From Firmicutes bacterium UBA7709 (GTDB lineage Bacteria > Bacillota_A > Clostridia > Peptostreptococcales > Anaerovoracaceae), in NCBI GenBank assembly GCA_002482405.1, contig DLFX01000007.1, forward strand, positions 243 to 7,317: a DNA stretch of 7,075 nucleotides, given 5' to 3'. A program made the translations under genes and the position numbers. The notes beneath the pieces were generated by a model. It saw nothing but the letters and a program-made list of their open reading frames with translations, searched no databases and was not told where the DNA came from. Positions 1 to 5,095 of this stretch are shown piece by piece (within the stretch, counting starts at the first letter, position 1; every line of letters starts with the position of its first letter).

Positions 1-46
1 TATGAGGTTTAAACGCTTATCCACAAGAACCTCAGCCTTTGTATAC

Positions 47-78
47 AATTTTATCCCAAGGCGGCTGTGGATAAAATT
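47..78. repeat. Inverted repeat enclosing two opposed DnaA-like boxes
   Basis: The 10-base arms AATTTTATCC (47-56) and GGATAAAATT (69-78) are perfectly complementary around a 12-base spacer. The right arm belongs to a perfect minus-strand DnaA box (66-74), and the left arm overlaps a degenerate plus-strand box (51-59). There is no T-tract on either side, which argues against a terminator and for a paired protein-binding site. Confidence 0.6.
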
Positions 79-140
79 AAGCGCCATACCCGTTGATATT
101 TCAACATTTTCTGATCACACCAAAAATGTCAATCCCCAAC

Positions 141-162
141 TTATCCACAGAGTGGTGGATAA
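141..162. repeat. Inverted repeat formed by two head-to-head DnaA boxes
   Basis: TTATCCAC (141-148) and GTGGATAA (155-162) are perfect inverted copies separated by 6 bases. The plus-strand box is an exact TTATCCACA, and the minus-strand one reads TTATCCACC, with one mismatch. This mirrored layout repeats the one at 47-78 and supports a cluster with an organised geometry rather than scattered chance hits. Confidence 0.6.
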
Positions 163-166
163 ATAT

Positions 167-197
167 CGAAAACCTGATGCCCTATAAATTTTCAGGT
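167..197 (-). terminator. Weak possible terminator after cwlD
   Basis: Downstream of the cwlD stop on the minus strand, ACCTGA (read from 197 to 192) can pair with TCAGGT (177 to 172) across a 14-base loop, followed by a short run of T. The stem is only six pairs and the T-run is short, so termination here would be weak. It is listed because it is the only hairpin in the right place. Confidence 0.25.
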
Positions 198-208
198 GCT
201 GCAGAGTC

Positions 209-982
209 CTATCCCCTGCTGTCGATTGTCCGCACCGGCTTCCCCGGCTCTCTTCCCGTATAGATCAGGATCCCTTCATAGATGCATCTCGCCAGCTTCC
301 GCTGATATTCCTCCTGCTCCAGCAGCTTCGCCTCTTCCCGATTCGACAGGAAACCGCATTCGATGATGGCCATCGGCGCCGCCGGATTTTTGAACAGCAG
401 CACATCCCTCTTTCCCAGGGCGACCCGGTCTGTTCCGTCGGAGATCCCGGTTACCAACTGTCCCTGAATTGCCTCGGCCAGCTTTTTGCTTTCATCGAGA
501 ACAGTCTGATCTCCCGGTCCCGTCGGATAAAATGTCTGAGCGCCGTGGACGGAAGGATCCTGCTTAAAGCTGTTCAGATGGATGCTCACCGCAACCATAG
601 GGCCTACTTCTTTGATCATGGCTTTCCTCGCAAGCAGGTCGGCCGTTTTCTTTCCGCGTATCGTCCTGCTTTCGGTGTCCCCCAGCGTTTTATCCTCTTC
701 CCTGGTCATTACCACCTTCCAACCGTCGGCCTCTGCGAGCTCCCGGATGTAAAACGCGATGGCAAGGTTAATATCCTTTTCGGTGACGCCGGCGGCGCTT
801 GATGCTCCTCCGTCCATCCCTCCGTGACCCGGGTCTATAAGGATCACATCCGCTTTGGTGATCAGCTGGACCCTGGCAGCAATATCGTTATAAAAAGGAT
901 AAGCGCTGACCACCGCCACAGCCGCTAAAACCACTGCCGCAACCTTCCATTTTAAGTGATTGCCGGATTCTTTCAATCTCAT
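209..982 (-). CDS. cwlD: N-acetylmuramoyl-L-alanine amidase, CwlD-like (Amidase_3)
   Basis: This is a 257-residue zinc amidase that cleaves the bond between N-acetylmuramic acid and the L-Ala of the stem peptide. In spore formers CwlD makes the muramic-delta-lactam of spore cortex that germination enzymes recognise. Seen: a basic start followed by a hydrophobic segment at about residues 12-28 (signal anchor), then one Amidase_3 domain at about 46-242. The motif DPGHGG holds H53, E68 (in TEKD) and H135 (in SIHLNS) are the other expected zinc ligands, and E208 in ECGFLSN is the catalytic acid. Length and motif order match B. subtilis CwlD (about 237 residues). I chose the ATG at 982 because AGGAGGGG lies 6 bases upstream. 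The frame stays open to 1120, but that extension would put 46 residues before the membrane anchor. It is transcribed toward the DnaA-box cluster and divergently from alaX. A vegetative wall amidase of the same family is the alternative. Confidence 0.87.
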   Translation of the reverse strand: MRLKESGNHLKWKVAAVVLAAVAVVSAYPFYNDIAARVQLITKADVILIDPGHGGMDGGASSAAGVTEKDINLAIAFYIRELAEADGWKVVMTREEDKTLGDTESRTIRGKKTADLLARKAMIKEVGPMVAVSIHLNSFKQDPSVHGAQTFYPTGPGDQTVLDESKKLAEAIQGQLVTGISDGTDRVALGKRDVLLFKNPAAPMAIIECGFLSNREEAKLLEQEEYQRKLARCIYEGILIYTGREPGKPVRTIDSRG

Positions 983-988
983 TGCCGT

Positions 989-996
989 CCCCTCCT
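989..996 (-). promoter_or_regulatory. Ribosome binding site of cwlD
   Basis: Read on the minus strand this is AGGAGGGG, six bases before the ATG at 982. It decides the start against the longer open frame that reaches 1120. Confidence 0.8.
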
Positions 997-1124
997 GATT
1001 CATGTATATGAAGGGCCGGAATCCAGTATTATAACGCATTGCAGAAAATTTTCGGCTGAAAAAAATTTCCTTGCATTTATTCTTTGCGACATTTGATTTC
1101 ATTATATCCCTCTGTGACAAAAAG

Positions 1125-1133
1125 TGCTATAAT
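1125..1133 (+). promoter_or_regulatory. Extended -10 promoter, likely for alaX
   Basis: TGCTATAAT is a perfect TGn extension joined to a perfect TATAAT. No good TTGACA-like -35 lies 16-18 bases upstream, which is tolerated by extended -10 promoters. Transcription would begin near 1140 and give a leader of about 100 bases before the alaX ATG. Confidence 0.55.
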
Positions 1134-1180
1134 TTTTGTAATTACTTTGCGGTTTTTGAAGGAATAATAGAAAGAATGCA

Positions 1181-1206
1181 CGGTGCGCAGCGGTTCTTCC
1201 GCACCG
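1181..1206 (+). promoter_or_regulatory. GC-rich hairpin in the alaX leader
   Basis: CGGTGCG (1181-1187) pairs perfectly with CGCACCG (1200-1206) around a 12-base loop. A smaller alternative stem, GCGG (1190-1193) with CCGC (1199-1202), uses part of the same right arm, so the two folds are mutually exclusive. No T-tract follows, and the region lacks the conserved T-box antiterminator sequence, so it is neither a standard terminator nor a T-box. It lies about 30 bases before the start codon. A role in messenger stability or initiation is only a guess. Confidence 0.45.
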
Positions 1207-1228
1207 CAATGGAGAAATCATAAGAAAA

Positions 1229-1244
1229 GGATGGATGGATGATG
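1229..1244 (+). promoter_or_regulatory. alaX initiation region with GGAT repeats and overlapping ATGs
   Basis: Three tandem GGAT units (1229-1240) run into the start codon and create ATGs at 1231, 1235, 1239 and 1242. The first opens a three-codon frame that ends in TGA at 1240-1242, overlapping the alaX ATG. The second opens a 13-codon frame inside alaX. The purine stretch GAAAAGG (1224-1230) is best spaced for 1239. The nested frames could compete with or couple to alaX initiation. Confidence 0.45.
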
Positions 1245-2561
1245 ACGAAAAAACTTTATCAGGAAGATGTATATAAAAAGGAATGTGAAAGTACGGTCCT
1301 GGAGGTTCAGGGGACAGGCTCCCAGGAGGACCCGTTCCGGCTCGTTCTGGACCAGACCGTCTTTTTTCCGACGGGCGGCGGTCAGCCCTGCGATCTGGGG
1401 ACCATCGACGGCGTCCCCGTCACGGATGTTTCTGAAAAGGGCGGCAAAATATTTCATAAACTGCTTCCGGATTTCGGCCAACCACTCACGAAAGCGACGG
1501 ATCTCGCCAACAGTCAACTGCCGACCCCTTGGCATGTCGGAGCAAAGGTCCGCTGCAGCCTCGACTGGAGTCGCAGATTGGAGCATATGCAACGGCACTG
1601 CGGCGAGCATATCTTATCCGGCATCTTTTTCCGCGAATGCGGAGGGGTAAACCGCGGCTTTCACATGGGAAGCGATTATATGACCATCGATATCGACGTG
1701 CCGGGGATCGCCTGGGAAGACGCCCAGCGGATCGAAACCCTGACCAACGAGGTGATCTGGGCGGACGTCCCGGTGACTGTAAGATATTATAAGGACCGAT
1801 CGGAAGCGGAAAAGCTTCCCCTCCGGAAGGCCCTTGCCGTCGACGAGGATATCTCCATCGTCTGCGTCGGGGAGGAAAGCAATCCCGCCGATTGCGTCGC
1901 CTGCTGCGGAACACACCCATCCACCTCGGGCCAGGTCGGCCTGGTAAAGATCTTCAAGCTGGAGAATTACAAGGGCATGACAAGAGTCTATTTCGACGCG
2001 GGAAGAAGGGCGCTGGCAGACTATCAGAACAAGCACCGCATTCTCACGGAGCTGAACTTAAAATATTCGTCCGATGATAAAGACCTCCTGGACAAGATGA
2101 AAGCCCAGGACGAAAAAAACAAAGACGCCCGCCAGGAGCTTTATCTCCTGAAGAACACCTTTATCGCAGATGCGACAGATGAAATTTTGCGGAATTACGG
2201 CATTGAACCGGCCGGCTCTCCGGACCCCGGCGCGGAATTCACAGACAGCCGGCTTCTGATCCGGGAATACCCTCAGCTCCGGGCAGGCGACCTGCTGACC
2301 GTCACAAAAGCCCTGACGGAAAAGCTGAAATCTTTAGGGGATAAAGCGCCCCTTATCGCTCTGGTTTCGACACAGGAAAACATCGCAATCCTCGCTTCCG
2401 CCGGCAACCATGACTGCGGAAAGATCGTCAAGGACAACGCCCACGTCTGGAATGGAAAGGGCGGCGGAAACGCGTCCTCTGCCAGGGCCATGTTCCCGGG
2501 CCGGGAGGATCTGAATTGCTTCATCACCTTTATCCGGCAGGCTTACAGTGCGCAAAAATAA
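1239..2561 (+). CDS. alaX: Long AlaX-type alanyl-tRNA editing protein (AlaRS-like editing and DHHA1 domains)
   Basis: This is a 440-residue free-standing editing factor resembling the editing half of alanyl-tRNA synthetase. The family hydrolyses Ser-tRNA(Ala) and Gly-tRNA(Ala) in the cytoplasm to prevent mistranslation. Seen: FFPTGGGQP (42-50), typical of the family N-domain. The zinc/catalytic site is built from HCGEH (H120, H124) and CCGTH (C222, H226). A charged, probably helical coiled-coil stretch follows at about 278-305, then a DHHA1-type C-terminal domain with the glycine-rich NGKGGGNASS at 405-414. Long AlaX proteins are usually around 390-400 residues. The extra length here comes at least partly from insertions near 79-100 and 324-336. 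The start is ATG 1239 (or the adjacent ATG 1242), with GAAAAGG 8 bases upstream. It is a single gene, divergent from cwlD and convergent with the transsulfuration gene. Substrate preference cannot be read from the sequence. Confidence 0.91.
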   Translation: MMTKKLYQEDVYKKECESTVLEVQGTGSQEDPFRLVLDQTVFFPTGGGQPCDLGTIDGVPVTDVSEKGGKIFHKLLPDFGQPLTKATDLANSQLPTPWHVGAKVRCSLDWSRRLEHMQRHCGEHILSGIFFRECGGVNRGFHMGSDYMTIDIDVPGIAWEDAQRIETLTNEVIWADVPVTVRYYKDRSEAEKLPLRKALAVDEDISIVCVGEESNPADCVACCGTHPSTSGQVGLVKIFKLENYKGMTRVYFDAGRRALADYQNKHRILTELNLKYSSDDKDLLDKMKAQDEKNKDARQELYLLKNTFIADATDEILRNYGIEPAGSPDPGAEFTDSRLLIREYPQLRAGDLLTVTKALTEKLKSLGDKAPLIALVSTQENIAILASAGNHDCGKIVKDNAHVWNGKGGGNASSARAMFPGREDLNCFITFIRQAYSAQK

Positions 2562-2583
2562 GCTGTCGGGCTTTGCTCCTGCT
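2562..2583. other. Convergent gene junction without a clear terminator
   Basis: Only 22 bases separate the stop of alaX from the stop of the converging transsulfuration gene. I see no strong hairpin with a T-tract on either strand, so the two transcripts probably overlap at their 3' ends. Confidence 0.5.
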
Positions 2584-3720
2584 TCAATCCCCCAAGGCGT
2601 TTTGCAGATCAGAGATAAGATCGCCGGCATCTTCCAACCCGACAGAAAGCCGCAGCAGCCTCCCGTTAATGCCCATCGCTTCGCGCTGCGACCGCGGTAC
2701 GTCTGCATGGGTCTGAAGGATTGGATAGGTGATCAGCGATTCGACGCCGCCGAGACTTTCAGCGTACTGGATCAGCTTTACGTTCTCCAAAGCCTGCCTC
2801 GCCAGATCCTCATTCTCCATCTCAAAGGAGATCATCGCGCCAAAGCCGGACGCCTGCCCGACCGACACAGCATAGTCCGGATGCGACCGCAAGCCGACGT
2901 AATAGACGGTTTTAACTTTTTTATTGTCATATAGCCATTTGGCGATCTTCAGCGCGTTTTCCTGCTGTTTCTCCATGCGCACGGCAAGGGTTTTGATTCC
3001 GCGGGAGATCAACCAGCTGTCAAAAGGAGCCAGGCAAGAACCCACCGTCTTATAGATCACCCTCAATTTTTCGCTCAGAACGCTGTCACGGACGACGAGG
3101 AAGCCAGCCAGGGTATCGTTGTGCCCGCCGAGGTATTTGGTTCCGCTGTGAACTACAACGTCCGCTCCGAGACTAAGGGGCTTCTGAAAATACGGCGTTA
3201 AAAATGTGTTGTCAACGATAAGGAGAATATCTTTTCCTTTCAAAAGGCCCGCCACCGCCTGAATGTCCGTCACATGCATCATGGGGTTCGTCGGCGTTTC
3301 AACAAAGACCGCTTTCGTCTCAGGCCTGATACATGCCATAACCTTCTCAAGGTCTGATGTATTGACAAAGTCAAAGGTCAGGCCGTTTTTTTCCGATATG
3401 GCAGAAAAATATCTTACCGAACCGCCATAAAGGTCGTCGGAAGCGACGATATGGTCTCCGGGGCGGAAGAGCTCCAGCAGGACCCCGATGGCCGCCATGC
3501 CGGATGAAAACGCCAACGCATCGCATCCGCCTTCAAGCCGCGCGACGATGCGTTCCAGATGCTCCCGCGTCGGATTCTGCACGCGAGTATAGTCAAAGCC
3601 GGTGCTCTGCTCAATGCCGGGATGGGCGAATGTCGCCGACTGGAAGATCGGCATGCTTACCGCACCTGTTTGATCATATTTTTTTTCGTCCCCGTGGACA
3701 CAGAGTGTTTTTAAATCCAT
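2584..3720 (-). CDS. PLP-dependent transsulfuration enzyme (Cys/Met metabolism family; cystathionine lyase or gamma-synthase type)
   Basis: This is a fold-type I PLP enzyme of the Cys/Met metabolism family, acting in the cytoplasm on cystathionine, homocysteine or O-acyl-homoserine substrates. Numbering from the upstream ATG at 3726 (380 residues), the landmarks are all present. DYTR supplies Y46 and R48, which bind the cofactor phosphate of the neighbouring subunit. Y100 in DLYGGS stacks on PLP, D172 in VDNTF contacts the pyridine nitrogen, and K197 in SGTKYLGGH is the Schiff-base lysine. The C-terminal block SLGGVESLITYP is typical of this family. Length is normal (380-400). Two ATGs are possible: GGAGGG (3735-3730) lies 3 bases before ATG 3726 and 9 bases before ATG 3720, so I prefer 3720 (378 residues). 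Cystathionine beta-lyase, gamma-lyase, gamma-synthase and methionine gamma-lyase cannot be separated safely by eye. It has its own promoter just after the MFS gene. Confidence 0.92.
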   Translation of the reverse strand: MDLKTLCVHGDEKKYDQTGAVSMPIFQSATFAHPGIEQSTGFDYTRVQNPTREHLERIVARLEGGCDALAFSSGMAAIGVLLELFRPGDHIVASDDLYGGSVRYFSAISEKNGLTFDFVNTSDLEKVMACIRPETKAVFVETPTNPMMHVTDIQAVAGLLKGKDILLIVDNTFLTPYFQKPLSLGADVVVHSGTKYLGGHNDTLAGFLVVRDSVLSEKLRVIYKTVGSCLAPFDSWLISRGIKTLAVRMEKQQENALKIAKWLYDNKKVKTVYYVGLRSHPDYAVSVGQASGFGAMISFEMENEDLARQALENVKLIQYAESLGGVESLITYPILQTHADVPRSQREAMGINGRLLRLSVGLEDAGDLISDLQNALGD

Positions 3721-3729
3721 ACTCATATT

Positions 3730-3735
3730 CCCTCC
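3730..3735 (-). promoter_or_regulatory. Ribosome binding site of the transsulfuration gene
   Basis: GGAGGG on the minus strand. Its spacing (3 bases to ATG 3726, 9 to ATG 3720) favours the second ATG as the true start. Confidence 0.7.
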
Positions 3736-3766
3736 GCAAATTTTTCTTGCTGCGCCTCAATTCATA

Positions 3767-3827
3767 ATAAAATACTAGTATCTCCCAAATCATACCGAAG
3801 TTATATGATTCCATACTAGTATTTTAT
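3767..3827. repeat. 15-base perfect inverted repeat with twin palindromes, putative operator
   Basis: ATAAAATACTAGTAT (3767-3781) and ATACTAGTATTTTAT (3813-3827) are exact inverted copies. Each contains the 10-base palindrome ATACTAGTAT, at 3772-3781 and 3813-3822, with centres 41 bp apart, close to four helical turns. The distal copy contains the -10 box of the transsulfuration promoter, and the proximal copy lies about 25-35 bases into the transcript. A smaller inverted pair, AATCATA (3788-3794) and TATGATT (3804-3810), lies between them. The arrangement fits a dimeric repressor binding two same-face sites. The regulator is not in the window, and I do not recognise the site with certainty. 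Confidence 0.7.
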
Positions 3828-3841
3828 CGATATTCTGTCAA
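3813..3841 (-). promoter_or_regulatory. Sigma-A type promoter of the transsulfuration gene
   Basis: On the minus strand a perfect TTGACA -35 (3841-3836) is followed, after exactly 17 bases, by TAGTAT (3818-3813), which matches 4 of 6 positions of TATAAT. The -35 begins four bases after the stop of the MFS gene. The -10 is inside the distal ATACTAGTAT palindrome, so a bound regulator would block polymerase. Transcription would start near 3806, leaving a leader of about 85 bases. Confidence 0.72.
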
Positions 3842-3844
3842 TAT

Positions 3845-5095
3845 TTAATTCATATAATTCCTATGGAAATTCTTCCTGATCCGCCCAACGGTGAAAAATA
3901 CAATGACCGTTCCAAGCACTGCGAGGATCGTGCTGACCATCAGCAGCAGCGGCACACCGCTGAGGTCCAGGATAATGCCCCCCAGCAGACTGGCGAAAAC
4001 ATTGCTCAACCCAATTGCTCCCGTAACAAATGACTGGCCCTTGACCGCCTCCCCCTTTTCCATCACTTCATCCACCAGGTGGACCGAGGCGGTAAGGAAA
4101 AACGCGAAGGAAATCAATTGAAAAATAAAGGCGACGTAAATGAACGAGACCGATGACGCGAGATAGATGAGGAATATTTTCATCACAAAGGCAACGGAAG
4201 AGACCTTCAGAAGAAACTGGCAGCTGACTCTCTTCCTGACATTGCTGAATAAGAACAGCCCGGGCATTTCCAGCAGCGCCATGAAGGAGAACAGCCGTCC
4301 CATCTGGCTGCTGGTCCCTCCTACCGCTGTGAGTATCTGGAGCAGATAGGCGTTGAGGACCGAGTTTTGAAAAAATATAAGAATGATTCCGAAGGTTAAA
4401 GCCATAAACGCCTTGTTTCTCACAATAAACTCTTTTAATCCGATGCTTTCCTCGCTCTGTCCGGCTTCTCCTTCCCGTTCCGGCTCTCCGCGATGCAGCG
4501 ATTCGGGATTGTCAGGAAGGACCTGGCTCCCTCCGCCGCCTTTTCGAAATTTGTCGGTCATGGTGAGAGAAATCAAGAGCAGCGTCAGCACGGCAACTCC
4601 CGTTAACGGGATCACATTCAGCCCAAAAGTCGATACCAGCACTCCCAATACGGCGGCCAAAGCAGCGTAAGCGGTAGAGCCGATGCCCCTGGAGATTCCA
4701 AAGTTGACCCGATGGCCTTCTTCACCGAGATGAAATGCCATGGAGTTGATCAGCGGCTGCTGGGAAGTATGCCATGCGCACAGCATGATAAATATGACCG
4801 TTAAGATCCACGCTTTTTCTGTAAACAGGAACAAGGATGCTGTCCCAAGGATCAGCCCTCCTGTGATCATCACGTTGATACCCGCGAGGGAAATCCTGCG
4901 GGACCGGTCGGCGGCATCCGCAAGGAGCGGCTGCAGGATTACAGATAGGATGCCGGCAGTGGATAAAATCATGCCGATTTCCGTATTGGTATATTTTCTT
5001 CCGAGGAGAAAAACGGACGCAAAGCTCATGAGAGAGCCGAAGTACATCCAGTAGCATCCCTGCACCGCGCTATAAGTAATATTTAGTCGTCGCAA
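3845..5095 (-). CDS. MFS transporter, 12 transmembrane helices, substrate unknown
   Basis: This is a 416-residue major facilitator superfamily permease of the inner membrane. About twelve hydrophobic helices are visible, near residues 12-32, 40-60, 72-91, 96-118, 137-157, 160-178, 228-250, 265-285, 297-313, 315-337, 354-376 and 382-403. The central cytoplasmic loop (181-225) is hydrophilic and contains GGGG. LLADAADRS (57-65) is the usual loop 2-3 motif, and SRGIGS (135-140) resembles the MFS_1-like/phenylpropionate and oligosaccharide symporter branch. It does not resemble GlpT or UhpT. The start is TTG 5095: an in-frame TGA precedes it directly, and later starts would cut into helix 1. A modest AAGGG lies about 10 bases upstream. 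It overlaps the preceding oxidoreductase gene by 26 bases, which suggests translational coupling and a linked substrate or product. Confidence 0.9.
   Translation of the reverse strand: MRRLNITYSAVQGCYWMYFGSLMSFASVFLLGRKYTNTEIGMILSTAGILSVILQPLLADAADRSRRISLAGINVMITGGLILGTASLFLFTEKAWILTVIFIMLCAWHTSQQPLINSMAFHLGEEGHRVNFGISRGIGSTAYAALAAVLGVLVSTFGLNVIPLTGVAVLTLLLISLTMTDKFRKGGGGSQVLPDNPESLHRGEPEREGEAGQSEESIGLKEFIVRNKAFMALTFGIILIFFQNSVLNAYLLQILTAVGGTSSQMGRLFSFMALLEMPGLFLFSNVRKRVSCQFLLKVSSVAFVMKIFLIYLASSVSFIYVAFIFQLISFAFFLTASVHLVDEVMEKGEAVKGQSFVTGAIGLSNVFASLLGGIILDLSGVPLLLMVSTILAVLGTVIVFFTVGRIRKNFHRNYMN

Larger units (their letters stand above)
1..187. other. DnaA-box cluster, candidate chromosomal replication origin (oriC) segment
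   Basis: Seen: three exact matches to the DnaA box TTATCCACA lie within 133 bases, at 17-25 (plus), 66-74 (minus) and 141-149 (plus). A one-mismatch box lies at 154-162 (minus) and a weaker two-mismatch one at 51-59 (plus). By chance about 0.05 perfect boxes would be expected on both strands of the whole 7-kb window. The boxes pair head to head: TTATCCAC at 141-148 mirrors GTGGATAA at 155-162, and AATTTTATCC at 47-56 mirrors GGATAAAATT at 69-78. The stretch 93-130 is AT-rich and could serve as an unwinding element. Known: in Firmicutes such clusters mark oriC, usually next to dnaA. Neither dnaA, dnaN nor rpmH is inside the window, so a neighbour to the left is inferred only. A non-origin DnaA titration or regulatory cluster is the alternative. 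No protein-coding gene is convincing here. Confidence 0.6.
983..1238. other. Divergent intergenic region between cwlD and alaX
   Basis: This 256-base AT-rich region must hold the promoters of both neighbouring genes. On the plus strand it has an extended -10 sequence (1125-1133) and a leader hairpin (1181-1206), both listed separately. On the minus strand TATAAT occurs twice, read from 1106 and from 1033, but neither has a recognisable sigma-A -35 at the right distance, so I do not assign the cwlD promoter. A sporulation sigma factor would be expected for a true cwlD, and I see no clear SigE or SigG site. A five-pair hairpin (999-1003 with 1008-1012) sits just upstream of the cwlD ribosome binding site. 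Confidence 0.6.

Noticed and set aside
2..187. A 61-codon plus-strand frame at the left edge
   Set aside because: It is made largely of DnaA-box sequence, has no ribosome binding site or recognisable domain, and its composition is intergenic.
983..1120. N-terminal extension of cwlD to the ATG at 1120
   Set aside because: It has no ribosome binding site as good as AGGAGGGG before 982, and would place 46 non-conserved residues before the membrane anchor.
1139..1238. T-box or other tRNA-sensing riboswitch before alaX
   Set aside because: The leader is only about 100 bases, lacks the conserved T-box antiterminator sequence and has no terminator hairpin with a T-tract.
1218..2036. Several minus-strand frames opposite alaX, some arginine-rich
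   Set aside because: The plus strand carries all the AlaX motifs in order, and the antisense translations show no family signature.
3767..3827. The long inverted repeat as a terminator of the MFS operon
   Set aside because: The stem is almost entirely A/T with a long spacer, and it coincides with a good promoter. An operator explains it better, though weak termination is not excluded.
4959..4967. A one-mismatch DnaA box (AGTGGATAA) inside the MFS gene
   Set aside because: It is isolated and within coding sequence. A single degenerate hit is expected by chance.
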